Shown piece by piece: positions 33,501 to 45,405 of a stretch of 64,000 bases of DNA (positions are counted from its first letter, which is position 1; each line of letters starts with the position of its first letter). A model generated the notes under the pieces. That model was given only the letters and a program-made list of their open reading frames with translations, was not told the DNA's origin and ran no database searches. A program made the position numbers and the translations under genes. This DNA comes from Pseudo-nitzschia pungens (taxonomy: Eukaryota; Bacillariophyta; Bacillariophyceae; Bacillariales; Bacillariaceae): positions 2,933,346 through 2,997,345 of the forward strand of contig CM074761.1 of the NCBI GenBank assembly GCA_037355855.1, given 5' to 3'.

Positions 33501-34012
33501 TGCAAAAAGACGTTATTTTACAAAACATTCTGACAATTTCATCGAGGTCTAAGATGTCTGAGCGAATCGTGAGCAAACACTATTTCCACGAGGCTCTGGT
33601 TTCGGATATCGACCCCACATGTCCTACCAAAAAGACAGAAACGACAAGCACGGGCACAGCCGAAAACTCTAGTGGGAAAGAAAACCAGGAAATAGACGCT
33701 CATGATCTTTTGAAGGAGAATCACTCCACACCAAACGGAATTGCTGATACAACTCCAGCGAGAAAAAAGGGGAAGCACGCTGCTAAATCCATAACGACGC
33801 CGGCCACACCGAAGACAAACGAAACGAACCCTACTCAGAGATCGCTACGGATGCAGAAACGAGCTGCCAGCCCTAAATCGGCTGAACGAACAAAAAAGCG
33901 AAGGTCGAAAGCGCTATCAGAAAACGGGGAAGGCAATGGGGAACACACTGTGCCTTTCGACAATCATAGTCCGTCGTTTTTTGATGACGACAACGTCGAG
34001 TTGTCGTTCTAA
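27502..34012 (+). CDS. ATRX-like SNF2 chromatin remodeller with ADD-like and CW zinc fingers
   Basis: Six exons (27502-30745, 30870-31221, 31359-32213, 32375-32462, 32575-32837, 32995-34012) give 1,939 residues with all phases closing. The N-terminal 520 residues carry Cys pairs separated by long Lys/Asp and Gln runs: CWGCHKW near 234, HPVLQVPVCIVC near 315, CSACGK near 420, VCGVCSRTVCSDCFEQAH near 458 and WTCLCCPC near 519. The HPxLQVxxCxxC element matches the ATRX ADD domain. The Snf2 ATPase follows: HQREGIRFMF, ILAHSMGLGKS (Walker A), VLDESH (DExH box), CLTGTPFQNN, TVVFSQSL, DGATSGFERGE, SSKAGGIGINLVSANRVV, and RCYRYGQNRNVYAYR. After VYSRAVTKIGLGNRV a CW-type zinc finger stands at residues 1680-1735 (WIECVKCKQWR, DDWVCEM, LTCSF). 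ATRX deposits H3.3 and keeps heterochromatin; CW fingers read H3K4 methylation. A nuclear role is inferred. A short intron 4 separates exons 4 and 5. Confidence 0.9.
27555..27606 (+). repeat. CAG/CAA repeat inside the ATRX-like gene
   Basis: The run encodes about 13 glutamines near the N-terminus. A 15-base GTTGGCAGTACC-type repeat (27930-27995, GSTVGST-like) and a GACAAG run (28290-28368, about a dozen Lys-Asp pairs) lie further on in the same exon. Confidence 0.85.
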
Positions 34013-34171
34013 AATATTCCGATCATGGATTCAATGACGCTCATTGTGCTAGAATCTATAGGTGGCCTTCGCATTAGTTTATATGGAGAGAGTCCTTATC
34101 GTTTTCTTTTTTCGGTGTACTCAGTCATGTTTTGTCGAGTTTTCTCCTTTTGTTTCTCAACACGTACGAGA

Positions 34172-37016
34172 TCACCGCCGGCCTGATACAACCTGTTTTT
34201 TGTAGTCCTCGAATGCGTCCTTGTTGGAGCGCCCCCCTTGCAAAACCTGTACTTTGCGGTTTTCGACAACCAACAGGTCATTGCAAACGCTCGTCAACAA
34301 GTGTTGGTCGTGACTGACCAACAGGACCCCGCCCTTGAAGTTCCGTATCGCTTCGATCAATGCCTCGGTAGTCTCTAGGTCCAAGTGATTTGTCCTTTGT
34401 GTGAATTGGGAGGGAAAGAGAAAATATTTCATGATGAGTAAGGGGATGAACACAAAACAATGAATTGCAAGAGAAACGGAACATGCTTTGAAGCAAAAAC
34501 TATCCCCCACTTGCGCAAATGAGAGCAACTTACGGTTCATCAAGCACCAACAGGTGGGGTTTCCGGTACATGGCACATGCTAGACAGAGTCGGCATTTCT
34601 GTCCTCCCGACATGGTGTGGATTTTTTGCACCGGTAGAACGGTCCCACCAAGACCAAAATTGGCCAAATACCGCCGAAGTTCTCCTATGTGCATGTTGCT
34701 CCTATCCCCCGGGTATCTGTCCACCATGGTCGAGAGGGGTGTACCGTCCGGGTCCAGCTGCTCGAGTTGGTGTTGCGCGAGGTATTCGATCTTACACCTC
34801 GGGTCGATCTTGGCCTCCCCCGACAAGGGCTTGAGGCCACCGACACAAAGTTTGACAAGGGTACTCTTTCCGCATCCGTTTCGACCCAGGAGAGCGATTC
34901 GCGAGGAGAGATCTACGGTCAGATCCACTCCCTCCAAGAGAATATTGGACTCGCTGTATCCGAATTTGACCTGCTCCAGCTTGATCATGTCCTTATCAAA
35001 CGATCCCGGGTCTGGAAAGTTCAGCACTACTTCCTCGTCTTCTTCGACTTCTTCAACCTCTTGGGCATCGCCATCGTACGAAGCCTTCCATCGCTTCCCG
35101 TCCTGGGCCATGACACCGATTTTGTCCAGTTTTTTCATTCGGGATTTTCGCTGTTTACTGGCCTTGACACCGTTTTCACCGGCTTGTGCGTGGAGGTCGA
35201 TGTATTTTTGGAGGTGGGCTCGCTTCGCTTCCTGCTGCTCCCGCAGGCGCTGCTGCCGTATTTTGTTTTCGACCAGGACGGATTCGAAATTCGTAATGTC
35301 TCCTCGGTACGTAGCAAGTGTGTTCTTGTGGAAGTGAACCACATCAGTGACCACCTCGTTCAAAAAGTGCCTGTCGTGGGAGACGACCACCAGTGTTCCC
35401 GTGAAGCTCTGCGTGAGATACCGTTCCAGCCACAAGACTGCTTCCAGATCCAAGTGATTCGTCGGTTCGTCCAGCAGCAGGAGGGAGGGATTCGCAAATA
35501 GGGCGCACGACAGCGACACTCGCATTCTCCATCCTCCACTCAGCGCCAATGTGGGCTTGTCTTGCATCTCCTTTGTGAAACCGAGTCCGGCCAGGACCTT
35601 TCTGGCTCGTGGTTCGGGATCACCCCCCTCGAGTTGCTCTATCTCGCTCATGCGCTGGTGGGCCGTCACCAGCTGCTCGCGGAGTTTCTTACGGCGTTCC
35701 TCCTTTTGGACGTCCGTCATGGCGGAAACGTCAGTTGTGGCGGCTGCCGCGGCCTTGTTCTTTTTGCTTTCCCTGAGTTTTTTTCGTTGCTCGAGAGTCA
35801 ACTTCTTGCGATCCTTGAGGCGCTGCCGGCGGTCTCTGGCAGACTCCTTGGTCTTACCCATGGATGATGATGGAGCACCATCCGTTTCGTCCTTCGCCTT
35901 TCCTGTTTTATCCGCGGTCTCGTTTTCGTTTTCGTTAGTCTTGCTGTCGTTTTCCAAGGCGGCAGGATTATCGAGCCTGTCGAGTTCCCGATCGATCCAG
36001 GCAATATACTTTTTGCAGGATTCGCGCTGAACGTCACTCTTGAGGACGGTGTTCACGGCCGACCACTCGTTTCCGATAATCTCCTGCCGCACAAGCAGCA
36101 TGCGAACGTTGGTCGGAACCCCCCCATCCGAATCGTCGCACTCGATCTTGCGCTTGCTGAGGGCCGTCAAAAAGGTGGTCTTTCCGCACCCGTTTCGCCC
36201 CATGAGTCCGTAGCGCCGTCCCCGGGCCAGAATGAGATTCGCTCCCGACAGTAGATTGGGTCCACCCCCGCGCAGGTTGGGGAGCTCGAAATTGAGAAGC
36301 CGGACGTCCCTCATCTGGGATTCGTCGGACAAGGTCGGATCGGTTCCACTACCGCCTCCTCCTTCGAGCCGTTGCTCGTGGTTCTTGTCGTCGCGTTCCC
36401 GTGGCAAGTTCTGGAAAATGTTCATGGCCTCGTCGATGGCGCGCTGCCGTTCTTCTTCTTCCGCCTTGATTCTCAGTTCTTTTTGCCGGGCCTTGCGACG
36501 GTTTCGTTCGGACATGGCGCTCTCGTTTTGTTCCGGATCGATCATGTTGGCGTAAAATGAAGCAATCTTACTGGCAGTGCCCACCGGACCGGCACCGAAC
36601 GGGTTGCCCTCGTTGTCGTCTTTGGCACGGAGTCCCATGGCAAAGGTCTCGACGTCTTGCTCCTTCATGGTGATAGTCTGGCTGAGTTTTCGCACCGTAT
36701 CTTGTTCGTGGTTCGTCTTTTCGTTGTCATTGTGGTTGTCGCTGACGGAAGTCTTGGCGCCTTCCTTTTTGTTAGGGTCGTTCAGGTCCAACAAGGCGAA
36801 GAAGGATTCGCAAACGATCACTCCGTCGAGGTCTTCCTCCGAGCAGGCATCCACGATCAGATCACGAACCGCGTTCCGGGCATCCTCGTCAAAGGGATCT
36901 TCCGACAAAACGCCCGAAACGTACGCAATCGTGTCTTCGTCAAGGTGTTGAATCCCATCGACGCTCGACAGGGCACCGGATACGAAATCGTTTTCATCCT
37001 CGTCGCCGTAGCTCAT
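34172..37016 (-). CDS. ABCF-subfamily ATPase (GCN20/ABCF3-like)
   Basis: Two exons, 37016-34534 and 34394-34172, give 901 residues. It has two ABC nucleotide-binding domains and no membrane segments, as in ABCF proteins, which act on ribosomes. Domain 1: Walker A GRNGCGKTT near residue 275, signature LSGGWRMR near 495, Walker B LLLLDEPTNHLDLE. Domain 2: GRNGCGKST near 713, signature MSGGQKCR near 805, and VLDEP|TNHLDLE split by the single intron; the H-loop is LLVSHDQHLL. A Lys/Arg-rich linker insertion near residues 350-450 includes KKNKAAAAATTD. The acidic N-terminus with YVSGVLSEDPFDEDARNAV resembles the N-terminal region of ABCF3/GCN20, proteins that help activate the eIF2alpha kinase GCN2. 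The intron is GT-AG, phase 2, and sits exactly inside the second Walker B. The gene converges on the ATRX-like gene with 159 bases between stops. Confidence 0.93.
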
Positions 37017-39207
37017 GGCGGATTTACTGTTTGTTTGGAAATTGTGTCTGTTGGGAACTATGGGTGGAAATGAATGGAATGGAATGGAATAGAATTGGAT
37101 GGAATATAGTAGAGTAGACTACTGTAGAAGTTCCGTTTGGGAAGTCTGGAATGATTTCAAAAAATGAATGCTCGGCTACAGTAAGCTTTACCTGCTCGTT
37201 CCAAAACCCCACCGAATGCCAACCGTGAAAGGCCGCTTATCGATCATCGATTGTGACCAGGGGGAGTTGGAAGGGAGCGATCAGACGACACGGGATGTAA
37301 TTGTCACGGGATATTACGAAGTAAGATTACAAGCAAGTTATTCTTCCTTCTACTATTATTTTTTGTGACGTTTTGTTCCACACAATTTCGTGGTTTCGGT
37401 CTTATCGGTGTGTACTCGTGACTTCATTTTGTCCGTGATTGGACCTCGGGGGGTAGTGGAGTGGGATAACACACATTCGTAAAATCTTACGGTAAGATTG
37501 GACCTCGGGGGTAGTGGAGTTGTATTCCGCCATCATGGCCTCTGTTTAAGTAAAATTAAACTCAATGGAATATGCCAATTGATTCAAAAACCGATCGATT
37601 AATATAGCTATTTCTCATCAAAAACATAAAAAATATCTATTTTCATAACAAAGAATGTTTGAGGGTTGAAATCCTACCAGCTCTACGCACTAAAAATAGT
37701 AAATCTCTATTTTTACCAAAACCCTGTTTCTCAACCTCTTCCACTTCTTAAGGAAGTTAAAGTTCCGTTGTAAACATCATTGAAGTTAAGGATAATCACT
37801 TACAACTCCACTAACTTAATCTTACGGTACATGTACATCCTCGTCACAAAAAGAGGCCCTCCTTCTGCTGCTGCGGTTTGAAGCAGGTGGCTTTTTTGTT
37901 TGTTGCTTTCTTTCTCAAAAAACGAAGAGCACATAATCATGATGAGGAGAACAGCCGTGTAGCGCTTTCTTCAGCAGTTTTGGTGACTTTTGGCCGTATT
38001 TCTCACCATTGCTACAAGTATGCCTGGTCTTTATGGTACAAATTTCTAGCTTGCCCCTCCTCCTCGCTTCTGCTGCTCCTGATTTACCAGCACGACCCAA
38101 ACCACCAATAATGCTGGTGGTGGTGATGATGCCTTTCCTCCTTTTTGTGAAAGACTGCTGCCGTATATTGTTTGTAGCCACCGTCCTACTGGCTTCTTTC
38201 TAGTACTGCACGGCGTACGATGTCCTTCTAAAATCATTCTAAATCAAATACTTTGGAAGTCCCATTGGGCAGCAGAGTACGCCGGCTGTAGAATCTCAGG
38301 CTGACCGCAAGGACGAGCAGCAGTTCGCAACATAGCTTGCTTTACAACGCATCGCGAATTCGTATAAATGGCAAGTCTCAAAGAAACCCGAAGGAAATTC
38401 GAGGGACCCGATTCCTTTCGAAATGCCGAAGAAGAAGCACACGAATGAATCAATCAAGCGAGGCTATTGGCACGGCATTGTTTCATTTTTGAACAATCCC
38501 ATCACCGCATTAGGTCACAAAAACAGGCTGTTCAACGTGTAAGACGGCGGTTCTTGGGAGTCCTTTCAAACATCATCTATCTACACAGATGGAAAGCACG
38601 AACATCAGAACTACTAGTAATACATTGCTATTATCGTTCAAGCCCAGGTGCTGATTGAAAGACAATAGAGCAGAGGTTGGTCAACGGTTAAAGTGTTCGT
38701 ACGAAGTATAGTTTCATATGCACAGCAGTACAGTAAATGGAAAAGCTGAAATTTTTTTTGAAAGAAGTTTGGAACAAAGGACGAAGGACAACGAGTCTGA
38801 CTCCACCCTTCGGGTACACGCCGTGCCGCGCTGCACGACTCACCGGCAGTACTTCTATTCGTTCGTCCGTTCGTTCTTTAGTAAGCCAAATAGTTTGTTA
38901 GATGCTAGGGTTGTCTCTCCGCATCGTCGATGTCTTATAAAAGATCATTTCCATCACCGCCGTCTCTTGCACCGTGGAATGCTTCGGACGAAGCCACTCG
39001 GTGCGGGGGGATGCCGGTGATAGAATCGATGGCAGAAAGCGCGAACGTTTGCGCCGGTGGTCCCGATTGCCCGCCCTCTTCCAGAAGTTGCCATTATGTC
39101 CTGGTGGGCTAGGCAAACAGCCTCCCATCGAGGGACTGGAATGGGAGTGGGTGTATTGGGTGGCAGCACACCCGTCATGGTCTGTCGCGGGTACCTTGGT
39201 CTGGCGG
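37017..39207. other. Spacer, no supported gene
   Basis: A GGAATGGAAT run lies at about 37073-37105. A 25-26-base direct repeat (ATTGGACCTCGGG...TAGTGGAGT) occurs at 37437-37462 and 37496-37520. Frames at 37878-38203 overlap on both strands without domains. Downstream of the small gene at 39208 no continuation is supported. Confidence 0.5.
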
Positions 39208-39676
39208 CTAGGTGGTTGCGCCAGTGTCGATGCGTTCCGTTGCGACCCTTGACGCAGAAGAGAATGCGGATAGAGATGCTTCTTCTCGTGCTTCCGGAGG
39301 ATCCTCCTCGAGATCTCTCAGAGTCTTGAGTTCGAGCTTGATGGCCTCCCAGAAGATGCTCTTGGTTACGGGGGAGATTTGGCTCATTTCTATGAGTTCT
39401 CCGAGAGCCGAGATATTTCCAAGCAAGCGGGATCGGAAATTGGCTGCGGATGTCAAACATTATGGTTGGCGAGAAGGTAGAGGCTTCATCGATGCTGCTC
39501 GAGGGGGTCGAATCCATGTCCCGGAGGATGCCGACCGTTCGTTTCAGAGCCTTCCAGAAAATTCCTTCTGCCTCCGGGCCTTCTTCAGGGTTATTTGTGG
39601 TGAGATCCGCGAGCGCGATGATCTTGGTCAGCATCCGTGCCCGTTGGGTTTGTCGTTCTAGGGAAGGATTCGTCAT
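39208..39676 (-). CDS. Small internally duplicated protein of unknown family, one frame break
   Basis: Reading from the ATG at 39676 and moving one base forward near 39457 (ATGTTTGACA) gives about 155 residues. The two halves look alike: ARMLTKIIALADL...GIFWKALK...ILRDM...EAST and SRLLGNISALGEL...SIFWEAIK...TLRDL...EEAS. Both are predicted to be amphipathic helices, with a shared IFWxA(L/I)K core. The shift lies in a T3 run, and the duplication bridges it, which supports the joined reading. I do not recognise the family. Without the shift, the first frame runs on for 240 codons with Arg/Pro-rich composition that looks non-coding. Confidence 0.5.
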
Positions 39677-40774
39677 GGTAACAGCATCTCTCGAGCGGCT
39701 TGCTTATGAGGAGTAACAGCCTCTTTGTTGTTATCCTTTCGGATCGTGGAAGTTTTTGCTAAATTCTGAGCAAAGTGCGTATTTGGTGACGTGACAAAAC
39801 GAAAGAATCTCACACAACGAAATTGTCACAGAGATATCGAAGGGTTTAGAGTCCCAGGCTTCAAAAGTCATGTTAAATTAAATTTCTCTGAAGCTGCATG
39901 ATGAAGAAATATCATTGACGACCTCCTCGAGGTAGAAAAAGTTTGTTAAATGAATGAATGCACCATCAAGGAAGTCTTGGTTAACAAAACATTCACCCGT
40001 TTTTGTTACCCGGTTTACTTCCGAAGACTGAGATACTTTGATGGCGAAACAACTGTGAATACCACTTTGTATTAATTTACACGTGTGCAATTAGGATGAG
40101 GGAGAATTCCCTAGTGGCCGATGCCCACGATCTTCGGTGGATAAACCTTCGTCGGCCCATTCCCACATGCATCTCTAAATATCACCACCCCGTGGTTGGC
40201 ACGATGCTGACCATTCCCATATTGACGACGCGTGCCCTTCATGCCGACCAATTCTCTATTCCATCAAATTAGTCAAGTAAGATTACGTAGTAACCTTACT
40301 TCGTACTCAGTAATTTCGCGCGAACCGCGTTGCGAATGAAATTTATTAGTCGTAATTTGAATAGGAACTTCAAAATCAATCCCATCAGAACAAGTTTTGG
40401 GACGAGAAACATCATTCAGGAAGGTGGAGGTGGAGGTATGAATCAAACAATATAATTACTATTATTATTTCAAAGGAAAGGAAAGAATTCAAATTGGTGA
40501 TTGTAGGTGGTAACTAAGCAAGAAATTCATATGTACTAGATTTCTTCTCCTTTCAGGAGACTTTCCTCTTGTTCTTGTCGCTGTTGCTGTTGGTGTGTGG
40601 TGGTGCTGGCTGGTGATGCCATCCTGTAGTAACACCACTATTATTAAATTTCAGAATCGGGGTTTAACAATGGGTCTAAAAAAATGACCTTTGGAGGTAG
40701 GGTATCAACGTTGCGAGCAAGGGTAGAAAAACAGTTAACAGACGCAGCAGCAGCATGGAAGGATGTTGGTTGGC

Positions 40775-40990
40775 GCGCAAGTACTACTACTACTAGTAGT
40801 AGGAGTAGTAGTTTCTCTTCTAAAGGCGCCAGTAGTAGCTAGTAAGTGCTGTGTAGATGTGTGCTGTGTAAGTGTGTGGAATGAGGGTTGTTCTTTACCA
40901 AGGATCAAGAATAGTAATAGTACCGTAGTAGTATTATTATCATAGATTTGGCTCTCGTGCCGACAGTACTACTAGTAGTAGTAGTACTGA
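40775..40990. repeat. TAC/TAG triplet clusters
   Basis: ACTACTACTACTAGTAGTAGG at 40782 and ACTACTAGTAGTAGTAGTACT near 40967 are self-complementary triplet runs. Similar clusters stand at 20218-20272, about 41757-41830, 62617-62642 and 62722-62756. Confidence 0.8.
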
Positions 40991-41164
40991 TAGTGGTATA
41001 TGACGTCGTCGTTCGTACTACGAGGAGTAAGATCTTACTAGTAGTTGATTATTCACATCAAAATCAAACTAACAAGAAGTAGCAGTAAGGCAACTGGTAC
41101 GAACGTACTTTGTTTTTCATCCAAGTACGTACAAGTAAGATTTACTGTAAGCAATCGAATCATT

Positions 41165-41399
41165 CCCTATGAATAGTGCCTAATCGGTAAATGAATCCCT
41201 ATGAATAGTGCCTAATCGGTAAATGAATCAATATGGATAGTGCCTAATCGGTAAATGAATCCCTATGAATAGTGCCTAATCGGTAAATGAATCAATATGG
41301 ATAGTGCCTAATCGGTAAATGAATCAATATGGATAGTGCCTAATCGGTAAATGAATCCCTATGAATAGTGCCTAATCGGTAAATGAATCAATATGGATG
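41165..41399. repeat. 32-base minisatellite with two unit types
   Basis: Seven full 32-base units and one broken unit share GTGCCTAATCGGTAAATGAA. They differ in the first 12 bases: CCCTATGAATAG (A) or CAATATGGATAG (B). The order is A-A-B-A-B-B-A-B, the last one decaying after CAATATGGAT. Confidence 0.93.
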
Positions 41400-42553
41400 T
41401 TGACTACCGGTAAGGCTTAGTCGGTGAATAAATCAAAATGTCAAGTCGTTTTGACTGTGCACGTATAGCTTCTAAGTCGTCGGAAATCTACGTTCTAGCT
41501 AATTCGGTAAGATTACAATGTTCTTCTAATTAATAACCTTCAATTCAAGGTAAGACTTACTCCACTGTACAAGTAACCTTCTTCGGTGTACAATTAAAAT
41601 AATGAAAAGAATACGTACCGGTAGTATTAAATTTCAATACTAATCTTACTTCGAATTCGATTCGAGACTACGAAGTAGATTCTAAATTATCGAAGAAGCG
41701 AAGCTTTCAATGGAATCATCACTTTCATTCCCATGAAATCAGTTCTACGAAGTACATAGTAGTAATACGTGTAGTAAGTATTACGTATTATTATTATGAT
41801 CGGCCACACCAACTACTAGTAGTACTAAACCTTAGTAGCATTCCAACAACTAGTCTTCTTAGCTTCGACGGCCAGTACGAAGTACTACTTAACGGTACAT
41901 GACGTCTACGATCGCAACAATCAACTCGGCGAGTCACACGGCTTGATTTCGAAGAGAATGCATGCATTATTCAATAGACAAAAGCACATCGTTTCTATTC
42001 TGGTTAAGACTAAAACAACCATTCCGTTTTCTCTCATTCAAGCTGTACTAACAGATGGCGAAAAGTTCTCTAAGAAATAATGGATCGACCAATAGGATAT
42101 CAATAAACAAACGTTGGATAAAAAAGTGAAAGCATGAATCTCGTGACGTTGAAGTCGATTGAGAATAAATTGTTTATCGACGCTCGTAACTCACATGTGA
42201 CGAAAGCTTACATGCACACCTAAAGTGGAATAACTAGATCATCCATACGCACTCGGCAATCTTTGGGTTCGGAAGTTCAGGTTAATGACGAGTTGAATAT
42301 CTATTGGTCCTATTTGATATCCTTCTTTGAGCAATATTGGAGACAGGTCCCAGGTATAGAGAACTCAAGGGAATGCTCTTTGCTCGATTCTCCCAAAATA
42401 GCAAGCCTGCACTACCAGGACTCATCGAAAATGTTTCCAAATAAAAGAAGCATGTTTTCATCAGAAAAGTTTTTCCATTCCTAAATACCTCACAAATTTG
42501 CAAGCAGGACTCTTTACAATAAGAATATATCAATAACGTATCCAATAACGACG

Positions 42554-43966
42554 ATGAAATACTCCGCCATTGCCCTAGCCCTCGCCCTCGTAACCTCGCC
42601 GAATCCCTCCTTCGTTCATGGGAAGGAGCCCATCGGCCTATGGGATATCAAACTAGCGGGAGCAGAAGTAGTGGAAGTCAGTCCAGCATTCCGAGTCAAA
42701 ATGTATTACGAAGTGCACAAAGATGCTCCTGATATCAAAACCGGATTTTTTGTGGCTGGGGACACTGATAAACCTTGCGCTGATGGTACCCCCGCGAGCG
42801 TCACCACAGCTAACGCTGAAGCCAAATATGCAGGCATTACACTCAATACGACAGCTTCCGATAGTGTGATTAGTAGGTTTTGTGTCTCGCTTTTTTTCCA
42901 GTAGGTCAGCGCTATTGATGATTATCTTACTCTGCTGTTTCTTTTGTTTTGAGTTATACCACAGAAGGTAAACAGTTTTCAGTTTTTGACGTACAAAGCA
43001 CCGACGCCTGGATTGTTGAACCAAACAACACCGCATCGATCAAAGCGTGTAAGTGTTCTGTGTATGGGGAATGGGCTCACCAACACCAGAAGTGGTAGTC
43101 GTTGTCGCCTCCCCTCACGTTCGTTTATCTATGATTACCAACTATAATTTGTTACAGGCGCTACAGGGAGACTTGAGGCAGAGGGTATTGGGGTGATTAG
43201 TCAGATCGAATAATCACGTTGAGGCTAGACGTAGATCTTATATCCGATTTCCATAACTTTTCAACGCCCCGTATCTGGCTGAACACAACCGGTGTCAACG
43301 ACGGCTTCGAAGTTCTCCGCCAAAATGCCACCACCGCTATCGGTCTTCGGGCCTGGACCTGTGGTAATGGTACTGCACCACCCGCAAAATACAAGGTTGG
43401 TCAAAAGTTCAGCGTCTGTGTATGGCCAACTCAGAGATACATGGACTTGGGATACTTGATTGAGTCATTCGAAAGTGTCACTTGTAAGAACGCAGCAGTT
43501 ACTCGTCCACTGATCCAGAACTCCGTCCCGGACGCATTGACTGTTATCGAAAAAAATGCTTCCGGGTACCTCAGGACAGGCGGGTATGGTGTCGGACCTG
43601 CTACCTCGGCATTCACCAGCTATGTGATTGCGAGTTACTTTGGGTCATACGACAAATCATTCACGTGTAATGGCAGAGCTTTACTGACACACAAGAACTT
43701 TACCAAGTCCGAGCGTCGCCTAGAAGCACCTTTCTCCTACTCGTCCATCTCTGGGATCTCCGAGTCCTCGTCCCTCGTCCGTGCCCTCCAAGACGCAGGA
43801 CCAGGACGAGTCCGAGCCTTTTGAACTCACCATCGAGCTCTCGAGCGAACAGGGAAAGCGAACTATCGGCGATCGGCGACCGCTCCCGCGACCACTGTCC
43901 TTTGGATGGACCGGCCTGTTCGTCGGAGTTGTCGGTGCCGTCGCGATGGGAATGATCTCGATGTGA
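42554..43966 (+). CDS. Secretory, probably membrane-anchored glycoprotein of unknown family
   Basis: Exons 42554-42872, 42965-43048 and 43158 onward. The ATG at 42554 starts a signal peptide (KYSAIALALALVTSPNPSFV then HG). The body has several Cys and many N-glycosylation sequons (NTT, NNT, NFS, NAT, NGT, NAS, NFT), as in cell-surface proteins. After exon 3 reaches ACATGRLEAE the frame would stop at 43211. A perfect GT...CTAG intron of only 44 bases (43185-43228) restores DVDLISDFHNFSTPRIW; the alternative is an indel. Near 43780 another one-base shift leads from SSLVRALQ into DQDESEPFELTIEL and a C-terminal hydrophobic segment (SFGWTGLFVGVVGAVAMGMI) that would anchor it. With both corrections the protein is about 388 residues. 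No domain is recognised; a GPI or type I membrane form is inferred. Confidence 0.6.
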
Positions 43967-45405
43967 GTGCATCATTCGGTTCGGTTCGGTTGCAGAAAAC
44001 AATGCAATTGTTGCTTTGCATTGTTTTTTGTGCCGCGAAAAAAATTTACACGTTACATATACATGATCCCCACCCGGATTTACATGATGCAGGCTGATCT
44101 GTGGTGTTGCAAGATCATTGCATGAAATCAGAGAAACGCAGTAGCAGCAGAAATCAGAGTTCCGGTAGAGTTACTTTGCTCCCGTAATGCATACTGCATA
44201 CATATATTATGATCCACGCCCATGATATGTCAAAGGCAGAGCAGACCTGTCCGTGGTAGACCGAGAGCATTGCATTAAAATCAAAGATTCGTAGTAAAAT
44301 CAGATAATGACAATCAGTTATTATTATTGTTTCCATTATCAAATCCAACATTACACTCTAATTGTTTTTTTAAAAAATATCTGTCGGAAGGAATTATCGT
44401 CTTACGTATCATGTTTACAGGTAATCCGAGAATCCCATTGGATTTCGAATTTCGAACATGACACCAAAAAATAATGGTGAGAAGAAAAATAAAAAGGCCC
44501 AAAGGGGTATCTGATCGAAAGAGAAGATGAAAGAATGTTAAATTGGGGATTATGAAGTACAACATGAATCAACATTGAATACGGTATTTTGGAAAATACT
44601 TATGTAAAATCCATACGACATTTAGATTTTATGTAAACGTTTTCATCCATTCTTGTAAGATACGAAGAAGTAAGGACCTTACAATACCCTCCAATGCTCA
44701 ATGGTATGCCAGAGAAGATATTATGATGATTCTTCATTCGATTTTGTTTTGTGAAGTGGCCGGTCACCAATCCCAGATGTTGGAGAAGGAGATGTGGTTG
44801 ATATGCAAGAGTGTAGAGGTAGGTAGGGTACTCGTACCTGGTATGTATGGTAATAGGCCGGAGCGCGCTCTTCCAACACACCGACCGTCCAGGTTCTTGA
44901 ATTTTAAAAAAAATACGAAGTAATAATAATAACGTTTTACTTCGTATTTACCGGTAAATCTTACTCCTAAGGTTACCGGTATGAGAAAGGTTACAGGTAA
45001 CTTAGTCCTAATTAATACGAAGTAAGGTTTACGGTAATTAAACAACATGATGCACTTCTGCATGCGGTGAGGTTGCTTGTAAAAGTAAGATTGACGACTA
45101 CGAGTATGGGTAAGATTACGGTAAGGTTTACCCAGTTCGTACAGTGAATCTCATCCGAACTTGATTGAGAGAGGCGATGTTATCACAACATGTCACACCT
45201 TTCTCAATACTAATCAAAATACGGTACGACCCCTGGTTTCGCCCTGGCAATACTTCGGCGTTTCTCCTCTACCAGTGTTGAATCAATCGATCGATCAATC
45301 AATCATCGATGAACGATAAGGTTGCATACTGTGGCAAAAGTACGAGTATCCTTTCGTTGAACGCAATACCAACAAGCAGCGTAAGAAATAACCCGTCCTT
45401 GCGCG
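43967..45405. other. Spacer, no supported gene
   Basis: Short frames only. GTAAG/CTTAC/CCGGTAA/ACGAAGTA words are dense at 44640-44690 and 44920-45130, just upstream of the next gene. Nothing else was recognised. Confidence 0.55.

Larger units (their letters stand above)
39677..42553. other. Spacer with repeats, no supported gene
   Basis: Apart from the 32-base tandem array and TAC/TAG triplet clusters listed separately, this holds GTAAG/CTTAC/ACGAAGTA words at 40270-40310 and 41020-41160, and 41440-41900. Short frames at 42263-42545 have no recognisable domain. Confidence 0.55.

Noticed and set aside
37660..37690. tRNA-like T-arm (GGGTTGAAATCC followed by TACCAGCTC)
   Set aside because: No matching acceptor, D or anticodon arms could be found upstream.
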